Origin: Boswellia sacra
Lineage: Eukaryota; Streptophyta; Magnoliopsida; Sapindales; Burseraceae
Direction: 5' to 3'
Assembly: GCA_013180625.2 (NCBI GenBank)
Contig: SNVD02013683.1
Location: 744,001 to 808,000, forward strand
DNA: 64,000 bases
Shown here: positions 45,451 to 58,286 of the stretch, piece after piece
How positions within the stretch are numbered: position 1 is the first letter of the stretch
How the letters are laid out: every line of letters starts with the position of its first letter
Translations under genes and position numbers: made by a program
Notes under the pieces: generated by a model
Seen by the model: only the letters and a program-made list of their open reading frames with translations
Database searches by the model: none
Told to the model about the DNA's origin: nothing

Positions 45451-48400
45451 CTTTGTTCAGCTTTTTCGTATTAGAGAAAAAGAAAAGGCAAACAGAGGAA
45501 CAGACAAGAAAGATAAGAACAGTAACTTTTTTTCGTTTTTTTTATTTTATTATTTTTTTTTTGTTCTCATATTTAACCATGGTCAGGTTAAGTTTAAACC
45601 GCGGTTAAGCCGTGGGCTGGCGTTTGGATATGAAAGAGTTTACTTTATGGGACTTGATCATGTGTTGTCGTCTCATTCTCAAGTATGGTGTGTACCAATA
45701 TTGGAGACACGTGGCAATAAAATAGCCGCTATGATTTAACTTGGTATTTTTGTAGAAATATGTGAAATAATTTGTATTTTTTTCAACATTGTAGAGATTA
45801 TTTTTATTTGTATATATCACAAAATTTTTTTTAATAATCTCTTATAACATTTTGGAAAAGCAAAACTAATTTGTTCAATCATTTAATATTCTTCGAGTTC
45901 ATTATTTATTTTCTAACAAACACAATTAAATTTTGTATTATTTTTAATCTTTTAAAATCTATTATATTTTACCCATTTCATTTATTCAATCTCATCATAT
46001 ATTTACTCTTTATTAATGAACATATATAAATTCAATACCATTTATGTATGTTCACACAATTCGTGCTCATTTTACCCGTTAAGATGCATACAAATAAATA
46101 TTAGTTTCATAATATGATCATCTCCATGTATTGAATTTTGCATTAAACAAGAAAAACAAAACCATGTAAGTGTTCTTTTTAATAGATATCTACTTGTAAT
46201 ATCACAAGAATCAAATTTGTTCATCACTTAGCAAATTTTTTAATTTTTAAATATAAAAACATAATTAATTTAAATATAATCATGACTCATTTAGATACGT
46301 CACGTTTACTTTGAATCACGTAATTAAATATACGTTATTGGTAATTATAAGGATTTGGAAAGATTCTACATCTTTCCCTTTTTCTCTTTAATTAAAACCG
46401 CTAAGATGAGAAGAAATTAGTTGGCTTGGTACCTTAATTATTATTAGAAATGTTTACTACTTATTGCGAATCTACTAAATCAAAACTAATCACTCCAACA
46501 CTTTTATTTTTTATAAAATTATTTACTTTCCATGCGTTATTTAATCTTCTTTTGTAGTAAAATATTTGAAAATGTTGTTGAGGAGATAATTTCATTAGTA
46601 TCACTATTTTGATTATATTTGTACAACTAGATTCATCAGAACTTTCTTCATCGAAATGATATGAAATTTTTTATAAAATATTATTCACAATACCTACAAT
46701 CCAACATTCCTTTGTGGCTTATATTAAGTATTAATTATGTCTAAACGTTAAAAATATTAAAATAATAAAAACAATTATAAAAATCAAATTTAAGGAAATA
46801 ATTTCTTATTTTTAAATAGTGAAAAGACTCATCATTTAATATTTTTCACCTGCGTACTCGTAAAAGTACAGTGCTTTGCAAATTCGTTTACATCATAATT
46901 TAAAGATGTACAAAATTGATCACAAAATAAACTTATTTCTCGTTATTACTATTCATATTGCGGCATGACACGTGCAATTATACTATTTCGACACGTATTT
47001 GGAAAATAATTTGCAACGGTACGAGTACAGTACGGCAGAAATGCCCAAACAATTAACAAATGGAAGCAGAGTTGGAACGGCGAGCGAACGTGGAAAGGAA
47101 CAAAGGCAGCACCTAAATACAAGCCTAGCTTCGTGGAAGGAGGTCAATTTCACTAGTTTATTAAACTGAATTTACAATTCTATCCCCTGAGCTCTTTTCG
47201 TTTGTATTTTTAAACTTTTACTTTTTAGTATTGTTGAGTAAATTCCCAGATATTAGTAAATCTTTGTGGTGGCTGACGCTGTTTCAAAATGGCGAAGCCA
47301 AAAGCCGAAGCTGCCCACGCCACAATTGATTTCACTCCATGCACTTTCTTACTTTATATTTTATTTTACTTTCTCTTTTCTCCACAATCACGAGAAAGTG
47401 TTTGTGCTTGTGCTTGTGCTTGTGGTTCTTATAAAAAGATTACCTCACCCATATGCCAAATTCAGTCGGCAACCACTTTGTATGAGTCAATATTTTTATT
47501 TGATTAAATATTTTTTTTCATTAATTACATTAGATATTAATAAAATTACTTTTAAGAAATGACTTTCTATTTAAGTTTGTTAACAAAATTTTGTATTTTT
47601 TATTATGTTTTGACATGGAGAATCATTGGTTGGAATCGTAACAAAACTTGGACATAGACACCTTGGGGGGTTGGACATAATATATAATATATGCTATTTG
47701 CCAGGCATTCAATTTGATTGAGTGGTGGCTATTGTTTCTTTGAGTTTCAGTAATTTTTAACTTTGAGTTTGACCATCAAACTTTTGGGATCTTCTCATAA
47801 GCAAGTCAAATGCATGGATTCATAACAAAGTAACTTGAATCTCTACAAGGAGATGATTAGCAAGACTTTATAGAACTTCATTACATAAATAAATAAATAA
47901 AATCATAAAATAAAGATAGCTAATTTATAGCGTAACCAATATCCTTGTATTTATATTTAAATACTTGTTAAAAGTATATCGATATATGAATGTTCTACAT
48001 ATAATATGTGTTAAACATTTTTTTGTAAAATAAATGTTTTTATTGATAAAAGATAATTACGGATGGATGGTATTTATGGTTGGGTGGCTCTTGAATGGAT
48101 AATGTTGATGTCAAACTCTTAATAATAGATTAAGAAATAAGAAACTAAGAAGGAAAAAAAAAATTGTATGTGGTGGGCCACGGTGAAAATTGACAGGGAC
48201 ACTTCCACCTTATTGATGTTTGACAATCAATTAATTGAAGTAATTGACGCACGTGGGAATTAGCATTGGGTTCTTTTCCGCTTTATAATTGTCTCATTCT
48301 AATCTAAATGGAACCATGACATTGGACCAACACAACACATTGTTTTATCGATAATATTTTACCTCTTGAACTTTTTACCCAAACTGTTCTATTCTTGTGG

Positions 48401-51400
48401 GGAACTAGATGAGGACTATAAAGTTACCAACCTTTGAAACTATTAGATTGATATTAAAATTTACAATATCAAATCACAAACCTATTACAAGCCAACAATT
48501 TTCAGTAATAATTAGTTTGAGTCAAATTTCATAGGAACAATAAGCCTGCATCAAATTTCCAAGTCAAAAAAGTAATTTAAGTTATAAAAAATATCTTAAT
48601 GGTAAATATCTATAATGTGATGTAAAAGTTTTTCTAATGTTTATTGATTTTTATAGGTAAATAGCTAGTACTTTGATCTAATTTTGATACAGGTACTTCT
48701 AGGTTATGTTTCAATTTCAATCAACATAAGTCAATCCTTGTAACTAAGTTGTTGGCCCTTTAAGTCTTCATCATACTCATGAATAATTGTGATATCTCTG
48801 TTTGAGGGGACCCAATTATTTTTCTTTTCTTGCCTCCCCCCTACTTTTATTTATTTATTTTTAATATCTAAAGCTTAAAGAACAGGGGTTTAATATTATT
48901 TTTTCCTTAAAATTTTTATTGTAATTCTGAAAAAATGAGAAAAATGCATGTAATAGTTATATCTATTCAATTGGTACTTATGTAGTTGAAAAGATTTGTA
49001 ACAATTGGACCAACTATACCAAGCACTTACGAATGCGTTATCATTTATGCACAAATTGGTTTAATATTATCAAACATCCGATGCATGCATGTGCGCTGTG
49101 TAGAATATAATTATTAGATTCAGGTTGCACGTGGACTAATCATCAGCTCCAAAATCTCACACATCTGCATCTTCTTATGCCTCGTAGAAATGATGATTAA
49201 TGTGGCACCATGACATGTATCTGAAAATTACTTTATCATTACAAATAAACACTAGTCTTAATGGTATTTGTTTACGGGTACATGTTAAAACATGAAATGT
49301 GTGAATTCTCATAATTAAAATCATTAATTTAGTTTAGAAAATATATTAAAATAATTATTTTATTATATTCATTAAATTTTGCAATAAAAAAAATATTTTT
49401 TAAATAATTAATGATTGAAATGATAAGTAAACACTACTTGAGGACTATGCATAATGTCAAGAATATCCATGGATAAATTAGATAAACTATAGGATAGTTA
49501 TGACACAATATTAACTATTTTGTATAATTTCTTATATAAACAATTATTACTAATATGTATATTTTTTATATTTTTTTATTATTGTTATTTTTACTTATCA
49601 TTTGTTCACCATCTCTCTATTTGAAAAAAGATTTTTTTAGTTTCATATCAATTTAATATCAATCTTAAGCATTTAAAAAAAAAAGATTTGAAGACTAATG
49701 TTGTACTTAAAACCATTTTTTGAGAAAATATTATTAAAAAAATCCAGAAAAATTCAAAACAATTTTTTTTCTAAAGCTAACGGTTTCATGAATAAATATT
49801 TTTATCTATTTCATTTAAATGCTCAATGATTGCCGAAGAATTGGGATGCCAGTCGATTTATTATTGTTATTAAAAAATGAGTTTAGATTATTTAATTACT
49901 TTTTCCTATAAAAAAAGAGTTCAATCATTTCTTTACTTTGTAGTTAGCTTAGTCCAATCTTGCTGGACTGAACTAGATTCTTACATTCACCTCAATCATC
50001 ATTGCAAATCAAACAAATAAAACTAGGTTTTATTTTATTTTTAAATGGAATATATATTGGTTGTAATGTATTGGAAATCTAGAGTTCAGACAATCAATCC
50101 AATCCTAAATTTTATAAAATTTACAAGTAATTTTCTACAAGTAAAATAAACAAAAACCAAAATAAAAATGAAAATTCCCTATACATAATTGTTTTGAGTA
50201 CAATTTTTGTCATTAAAAATTTAAAAATTATACATTTGCTCAATTATTTGCATTATTTATAAAATATTATCGTCTAATAACATTAATTTTATAGATTAAA
50301 ATTTAATTTAACAGGAACTGTAATAAAAAAATGCATAAACATGACATATATAGGAGTTAATATCTACAGTTCCCATATATTTTGATGTTAAATAAAGAAT
50401 CTTTTTTTGTTTTGAAATTCTGAAAATTAATTAGATGAAAATATATCTCAAAAATTTTAACATAGAATGTAAATAGTTGATTTTTTTTAAAAAAAATAAT
50501 CTTACCCAAATTATTAAATAAAAGAGGAAAAAAAAGAGTGAAATGTGGCGGGAGGGGGAATATGGGCAATTAGGTAAATTGAGGAGGGCAATAGCGTAGA
50601 ATTACCAAAAGCGCAATTAACGGAGTAAAAGGAAATGGGAGTCCCCGTAGCCGCCGCATTTGAAGGGAGAGAGAAAGAGCACATGTGGAGTCGGGATAGA
50701 GAACAAATAGGGAGTGAACGCGTCCATCAAAGAGGTGGGGCCCGCCTTTGTCGTGGTGGTGGAGTGGAGTGCGCGTCAGTCACCTTCTTTTTTAACTCTC
50801 ATTCTTTTCACTTTTGGAAAACGACACACCACTCTTCTCTCTTCTCTTGTCCACTCCCCTCCCTGCAAAACGACAACCTCTTCTTATTTTTAGTCCCATC
50901 AGATTCCCGGTTCAAAGTTTTTAACCAATTTCTTAATTTGCTTTACTTTCTACCCACACATCATAACTATTAAACTAAATACAACATTTTCATTATATTC
51001 CAACTATACAATAATAGTTTTTTAATATTTAATGTTTAAATATAAGGATAGTATAGTTTGATAGACTATCAAAGTTTAGTCTAATACATACTCTCCCTAG
51101 ATCATTAACTTTTAAGGGATTTAGAACAAATGATAAAAATATTATTAATTTTAATGGATTATTGAAACAGAGAACAAAATTTTTTTTGTGATAATTTTGT
51201 AAACTTCAAAGATTGTAAAAAAAAAAGTTGAAAAAAATAACTAAATTTAAGTGATTGTATTGAAAAATAACAGGTGTAATAATTTTTTTAATTAATTAAT
51301 TTATTTTTTGGTTATCTAATCAAATCCATTAGATCGTCACAATTCAATGCCCATCAGTCTACAGTTCCCTTACATGCCGGACCATGACTCATCGGTTAGA

Positions 51401-53700
51401 TTTTGTCATTTTCACAATTAACCCAAAATTATAATATCACCAATCAGACTAAAGGTTTTGGTACTAGTTATCTTATTAGTTTTTTACCAAAGTAAATTTG
51501 ATTATTCTCTTAACTTTTCCTAAAAGGACATATAAATCTTTGAAGATTACATAGATCCACTTAAAATTTAGGTATTTAATGATTTCTATACAATTTTTTA
51601 GAGAATTTATGATTTTTAAGGAAATATACATAATCTTCAAGAAAATTTTAAAAATTTAATATGTATCTTAATGATATACGTTAAGACTATTCTTAATTAA
51701 AATAAAGTAATTGCGAGTTCATTAAAGGCATTTGAGTGATTTGGAGGGTGTTTTCTTTTGATGGGCGCTTAATTCAAATCATTAATCAAGCTCTTTCTAC
51801 TCATTTGGTTGGGCTTTGAAAAGCTCGGTCATGGAAGGCCCAACAATAGAAGAAGCCCAGCTAGAGCATCTCCCACATAAGACCATACATGTGCGATAAT
51901 TAATATTCCATAAAATATTGAAAATATTCCTCTTTCATCTCCGACCAATTTTTAGTTTCCTACATCTAAAAATTTATTATTTTAAAAAAAAATTGGACGT
52001 GTAAGGTTAATATCCAGAAAATTTAGACGATTATTGTCGAAAGGGCCGTTCTACCGCAGCAGACAATTACATAATAACTTTACTCAATTTTAACTTTACT
52101 AAATTTTTTTTTTATTTTTTTTTTAACGTTTTCTTATGTAACAGATTATGGTGACGTTATAAGATTGCTTTGGATCAGCAATATAATGTTTCAATTCAAT
52201 GTTAACTAGCAATAATGGAGTGGAGATATGAGCTTGTCCTTAATTCAATTGAAGATTGAGAAGAGTATGTGGTGGGTTGACATTAATTGGAAGTAATTAA
52301 TTATATATTAAAAATGAAAGTTTTTATTTGATTAATTAATTGAAGGAGAAGTTAAAAATCATCGTTGACTGCCTGATCACGAAGATCAATGCTCTAAATG
52401 CAATGAATCTGATTAATTGAAAACAGTTTTTTAAGGGCTTCTTCTTGTTGATTCTTTAATTAATATTATATTATTCTTGCATAATAATTTACGCGGTTTT
52501 ATTTTTTAATTAAAATTTAAGGTATAATACTTGCATCAAAAGATTGTTTTGGCATAAAAAAAAGTTATTTCCAATATAAAATATTCTTAAATAGAAAAAA
52601 GGAGTAGATTGTGATTTTTTTTTGGCAAAAAATATTGACATATTTACAATCTCAAAAATGAAAATCATTTTCAATATTTCATTGAGATCGTATTCAAGAT
52701 TATGATTCTTTTGGTTGACTAATTAGATATTCTTTAATTTTCCTTTTCACTTTTGGAAAAACATAAGCATAAAATTTGGAATAATTTTTATTCATAGAAA
52801 AACATATTTTATTAGCAGCGAACAAAAAGATATATATCATTTAAAATTTCAACAGCTTTTAATTGAAATAATAAAAGAGATTGTATATGGTCCAGAAGAT
52901 GCCGATGTTTGGACTCCATTAATTATATTCCACTGTGGTGCCACGGTCTCTACAGCCAGATGTGTTCTTACTCAGATATAGATGGTCTCGCTAGTACAAA
53001 TTAATGTGTAAGATATTAAAGTTTTGTATTTTATATTATAAAATATTATAATATTATATACAAATAAGGATGAAGAATTGTATAATATTAATTCATCAAC
53101 ATTCATCCAAATCTTAATTTATTAAGATTTATATGTTATGAAATTTAATCTAATAGATAGTTATATTTCATTCTCCCAATATTTAAACTTAGGATTTTTT
53201 TAAAACTAAAAATAGAGGGAAATAATGAAATATGTTGCTAGCAACATCACATTTATGACTGTAACAAAATATATTTAATTTTTGATGCATAGTTTGATCA
53301 TGAGGGATACATTTTACATAATTATCTATTTAACAATTTGTATTTAGAAAAAAAAAATTGTTTGTAGCAGTATTGTAATGCCTGCAATTTTGGGATTAAA
53401 AGAATTTTGGAGGATCTTTGACTTTTGAGTAAATGGGAATTGGATAAGGAAAGAATTTTGTAACAAGGTTAGAATTTAATTAATAGGAGTGATAAATATT
53501 TCTATTTCCTTATAAAACTAGGTAATAATCTTTTTCTTTTCAAATTAATTTGGTTCCTATAAATTCATTATATTCTAGACCACACCAAAAACCAGTGTAA
53601 CGACCCAACATGAGAAGCACTCCAATGCTTGCTCTCTGTGAACATCTTGGTAGATAGCTATTTCAATGGTTAGTGCCTTGCACGTATGTTACCATGTTAC
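45451..53700. other. Long AT-rich intergenic region without a supported gene
   Basis: More than 8 kb with very high AT content, many A/T runs and no open frame that resembles a protein I know. Exceptions are a GC-richer patch at about 46970-47160, a (TGTGCT)n run at about 47401-47423 and a GC-richer, CT-rich patch at about 50540-50930 that looks like a promoter or leader without a downstream gene. A possible LTR-like fragment starts at 53374. No complete transposon with matching ends could be assigned. Confidence 0.5.
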
Positions 53701-53729
53701 AATACTATAAGCTATTCGTGCTGGCTCAC

Positions 53730-53737
53730 TATATAAA
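53730..53737 (+). promoter_or_regulatory. Probable TATA box of the pectin methylesterase gene
   Basis: TATATAAA, 71 bases before the start codon at 53808, followed by a CA-rich leader. Spacing fits a leader of about 40-50 bases. Confidence 0.65.
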
Positions 53738-53807
53738 ACTCACCCACCCACCATATCTAACATGCAATTGAGCAGCACAAAACACACAACAGCTAGCCTA
53801 ATTGCCA

Positions 53808-55888
53808 ATGATGTCAAACATGTCTTCCTCTAGCTCATATGGCAAGCTTAATGAAGCTGATCAAGCTAGGCTTCTGGCTCAACGCAAAACCAGAAGAAGA
53901 ATCATCATCATAAGCCTGTCCTCCATTGTTCTCGTTGCTGTTATCGTGGCCGCTGTTGTGGGTACTCATGCTCGTAATTCAAATGGAGGCTTCAGAGATG
54001 GTACTCAAAGTGCCTCTATTTCTGCTTCAATTAAAGCTGCATGTGATGTGACATTGTACAAGGAATCGTGTTTCAATAGTCTCAGTAATGCGGCTCATAA
54101 CTTCACCCAGATGTCGCCTGAAGATGTCTTCAAGTTGTCTATGAAAGTGGCTTGGAATGAATTGTCAAAAGCCTCTGAATATTTCCACCAGAATGGTACT
54201 AATAGTTTGAGTGGTATCCTCACTAGTAATATGTCTATTGCTGCTTTGCGTAACTGCCGTGAACTTGTGGCTCTGGCTTTGGATCACTTGGATGCCTCAT
54301 TATCTTCGGGCGCCTCGGTGCTTGAAGCTGTCAATGATCTCAGGACATGGCTAAGTACAGCTGGTACTTGCCTACAGACTTGCATTGATGGCTTTGTTGA
54401 AGCGGAAATAAAATCTAGTATTCATGAATACCTGAAGAATTCTACCGAATTTACCAGCAATAGCCTAGCAATTATCAGCTGGATGTCAAACGTTGCAAGC
54501 TCTGTGCAGCTAAGGCGATTAATGAGTTACCCTGCAGCAGGCCATAGCGTTCCAGAGTGGCTGCACCCTAAGGATCATCGGAAGCTAATTGAAAGTGCAG
54601 ATAAGTTGAAGAAGAAGGCAAATGCTTTTGTGGCTAAGGATGGCTCCGGGAAGTACAAAACAATCACTGATGCCCTGAAGGCTGTTCCGGATAAAAGTAA
54701 GAAGAGGTTCGTCATCTACGTGAAGAAAGGAGTTTATTATGAAAATGTAAGGGTTGAGAAGCCGAAACACAATGTGATGATTATCGGTGATGGAATGAAT
54801 GCAACAATCGTATCTGGTAGTCTCAACTTTGTTGATGGAACTCCCACCTTCTCAACTGCAACATTTGGTAAGTTGTCACAGAAGTTATCATATCCGCCAA
54901 TAATTTGCAATTTCTTGAGGGAGATCATGTATTTTATTCTATTTTCAAATTTTTTTAATCCATTATTAATATCTTTTTATTACTTTTATAAAATTTTAAA
55001 AATTTCAAACAACATAATTCAAACTGTTTTCTCATTTACTTCAAACTGTTGCCCTAATTTTCTTTACTCAAACTAAGGAATAATTTTTCTATCTTTTACA
55101 ATTGCTTTCAGAAGATATGGACGTCCTTATGGTTTTTCTTTATGTTTTGATTCATGCAAAATTGTTTTTCCAAACTGCTACTGAACATCTATTTGCGCCT
55201 CCTTCCTGCAGCTGTATTTGGCAAGGGTTTCATTGCTAGAGATATGCGATTCCGAAACACGGCCGGTGCAATCAAGCACCAGGCGGTGGCCCTGATGTCG
55301 ACGGCTGACATGTCAGTTTTCTACCGCTGTCAGATTGATGGCTTCCAGGATTCTCTCTATGCACATTCGAATCGCCAGTTCTACCGAGAATGCAACATTT
55401 ATGGAACAGTTGATTTCATTTTTGGTAACTCAGCAGTCGTCCTTCAAAACTGTAACATTTTACCCAGGCGCCCTATGCAAGGCCAGCAAAACACCATCAC
55501 TGCTCAAGGAAGGATCGACCCGAATCAGAATACTGGTATTTCGATTCAGAATTGCGCCATTTGGCCGTACGGAGACTTGACTGGTGTCAAGACATTCCTT
55601 GGAAGGCCATGGAAGAATCACTCAACGACAGTTTTCATGCATTCCATGATGGGAAGTCTAATCGACCCGAAAGGATGGTTGCCCTGGGTCGGAGATTCAG
55701 CTCCAGACACCATATTTTACGCGGAATTTCAGAATTACGGGCCTGGATCCTCGACCAAAAACAGAGTTAAATGGAAGGGGTTGAGAACCATTACACATAA
55801 ACAAGCTAGTAAGTTCACAGTGAAGGCGTTCCTCCAAGGGGAGAAGTGGATCTCGGACGCAGGTGTTAGCTACAAACCAGGCCTTTGA
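53808..55888 (+). CDS. Type I pectin methylesterase (PMEI-PME precursor)
   Basis: Two exons, 53808-54867 and 55212-55888, joined by one GT-AG intron of 344 bp, encode about 578 aa. The first ATG is at 53808, six bases inside a longer open frame that begins with TTG. Residues 32-53 form an N-terminal membrane anchor after a run of Arg/Lys. The inhibitor-like PMEI domain covers about 70-225 with paired Cys (AACDVTLYKESC). A dibasic processing site RRLM precedes the catalytic domain. Catalytic PME motifs are present: QAVAL, GFQDSLYAHSNRQFYREC, YGTVDFIFGN and LGRPWK, so the two Asp, the Gln pair, Arg and Trp of the active site are conserved. The enzyme demethylates homogalacturonan in the wall after Golgi processing. 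It belongs to the large CE8 family; the member cannot be named from here. Confidence 0.95.
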
Positions 55889-56972
55889 TCATGCTTATAT
55901 GCATTGACCAAAGTCTTTTTGTTTGAGAAACATTTTCTGTTTACTTTTTCTATTTTGTTTTTGTCTTCATTTCGTTCATATAATATGTGACACACTGATT
56001 GATTATTGAATTTGAAAATTTGGAATAATTAAAAGAAAAGTATAATGCCATAAGGAGTCTATTTTTTTTTAATCTAATTTCCGCTTCAATCAAATCTAAT
56101 TTTTTTCAGCGATGCTGGACTTGCAATTATTGAAAAAAAAACATATGAAGCAAATTTAATCATTGCTTCAATAAATCAATAGCTTATCATTAGCTAGCTT
56201 AGTTAAATTCACAGAACAATAATAGATTCTCTGACCTCTGTGGCCTGCCATGCCATCAAAGACTCAGACATTTCTGCTTCATTTTAATTGAGCATGGGAA
56301 TTTTAGGTGATGGTGTGCTTGAGAGTTAATTAAATAACTAGCTGTTAAAACTGTTAAGGTTCGAAGTTAATCCATACCTTTAATTGGTGACACTTCCAGA
56401 TATAATTGCTTCTACCAAGTTGGTTCTGTCCAAGTTCTATATTTGTCCACATACTTATTTTTGCTTGAACTAGTGCCATGAAAGTTTGGTCGTTTCAGTC
56501 TTATCATGTGGTCTGAGTGTGTGTTTCAAACACACTTCGTGGAGCTATATGTTTGTATTTAGTGAATGAATCCAGCTAAATAACTTCACAGAATCTACTA
56601 GAAGAAAATTGAACAATTATCAGAGGAATATTATATATATTATTTAAACTAAAAATCCTAACGAAAAAAAGTCGTTAAAAAGAAAGACATTACGAGTACG
56701 ATGACAATTTAACTTAACAGTAATAGGTCTATGTTATGTGATGAAAAATGAAATAAAAGAAAATATTATTATGCATCATAGACTATGTAACCGATATAAA
56801 GTTATAATTAAAGCCATCTACTGTTCTCCGGGCAAACCATAGCGTAAGGGCTGCAGAAGTCATGTAATTGCGCCAGAAAAACAATCATGTGGTCAGTGAT
56901 CTCTTACCCTCAAAAGCATGTCAAAGAAGGAGATGCTGGATAGTTATATATTGTAATAAATGCTTATTAATA
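55889..56972. other. PME 3' UTR and intergenic DNA
   Basis: The first few hundred bases should be the PME 3' UTR. The rest is AT-rich. The stretch next to 56973 should carry the 3' LTR of the decayed Copia element on its right, but I find no polypurine tract or TG...CA end there, so that end is probably lost. Confidence 0.5.
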
Positions 56973-58281
56973 TTATAAATAAATATTATAAACAATTATT
57001 TTAATACCATCTGTAACACCAATCTTGAAACGGTGATCAATGAACAACTTGCAATGAAGAGGCTTTGCAAGAGAGTCCGCCAGTTGGGCAGCGGAATATA
57101 CATGTAACGCCTGGAGCCGATGGTTTAAAACCTGATCACAGACAAAATGATAATCCAGAGCGATATGTTTCATGCGGGAATGGAATACCAGATTAGCAGA
57201 CAAAAATATGGCACCCAAGTTGTCACTACAAATAATGGAAGTCGAAGCAATACTGATATGAAGTTCACCCAAAAGATTAGTTAACCAATTAATTTCAGCA
57301 GCAGTAGAGGCAATGGCTCTATATTCAGATTCAGTGGACGATCGAGCAATTGTTCTCTATTTCTTTGAACTCCAGGTTATAGGATTGCAACCTGAAAAAA
57401 CAATATAAGCTGACGTCGAAGTTCGATTGTCTGGATCACCAGCCCAGTCCATATCAGCATAGGCTTGAAGTGATAATGATTGACCACGACGAAGAAGAAT
57501 ACCATGAGCGATAGTGACTTTTAAATACCTCAAAACATGCTTCACAGCACGCCAATGAGAAGCTGTAGGCTGATGCATATATTGAGACAATTTATTAACA
57601 GCATAATATATATCAGGACGGGTCATGGCAAAATACTGGATAGAGCCAAGCACTTGTCTGTATAATGTACCATCAGCCGGTGGAGAGCCATCATCTAGAC
57701 AAAGCGTTTCAGTAGCAGATAGAGATGTAGCAATTGCATGGGAATCAAGCATCTTTGCACAGGCTAGGAGATCACGAATGTACTTCTATTGAGTGAGAAA
57801 TCAACCATGCGTTGTATCAGTAGCCTTAACCCCAAGAAAATAATTAAGTACACCAAGATCTTTGGAGGAGAACCGAGCAGGAAGTCGAGCAATAAAGGAA
57901 TCAATCGACAATTTAGAGTTCCCTATGATGATAATGTCATCTACTTACATAAACCAACAAAAAAATTGTTAGACCATGGCAAGAATAGATAAATAATGAG
58001 ACATCAGACCTGGAGTTTATAAAGCCTTCTGTAAGAAGAAACGAACGCAGTTCAATATACCATGCCCATGGAGCCTAACGAAGACGATAAATGGCCTTCT
58101 GTAATTTGTAAACATAAGAAGGATATGAGGCATCCATGAAACCAGGGGTTGTATCATACAGACATCATCATGAAGATTGCCCTGTAAGAAAGCGTTGTTT
58201 ATATCCAGTTGGCGAAGAGGTCAGTTGAATTGCAACGCCAAGCTAAGAATAACTCGAACTATGGCGGACTTCACAACAGGG
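56973..58281 (-). pseudogene. RT C-terminal half and RNase H of the decayed Copia element
   Basis: RNase H and RT blocks as broken frames. One open stretch (57357-57752) holds HRQVLGSIQYFAMTRPDIYYAVNKLS-type sequence and YADMDWAGDPDN. The RT reading stops at the solo LTR junction in the middle of the TFSPVVK-type motif. RNase H C-terminus at 56973-57272 has ICSDNLGAIFLSANLVFHSR. Confidence 0.84.
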
Positions 58282-58286
58282 CTAAT
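58282..58286. repeat. Target-site duplication, left (CTAAT)
   Basis: Five bases directly left of the solo LTR; identical to 61764-61768. Confidence 0.9.

Noticed and set aside
46972..47169. 65-codon frame in a less AT-rich patch
   Set aside because: No recognisable domain and no splice or promoter context to support a gene.
47401..47423. TGTGCT repeat as a CRISPR-like array
   Set aside because: It is a short simple microsatellite without spacers.
50635..50973. 112-codon plus-strand frame
   Set aside because: Composition switches from basic to hydrophobic, no family resemblance, and it overlaps leader-like CT-rich DNA.
53374..53610. LTR-like fragment (TGTAATGCCTGC... and TGTAACGACCC)
   Set aside because: Both motifs look like LTR starts in the same direction, but no partner end or duplication was found. 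It is too weak to list as an element.
53802..53807. Upstream start of the PME frame
   Set aside because: The codon is TTG; the first ATG is at 53808.
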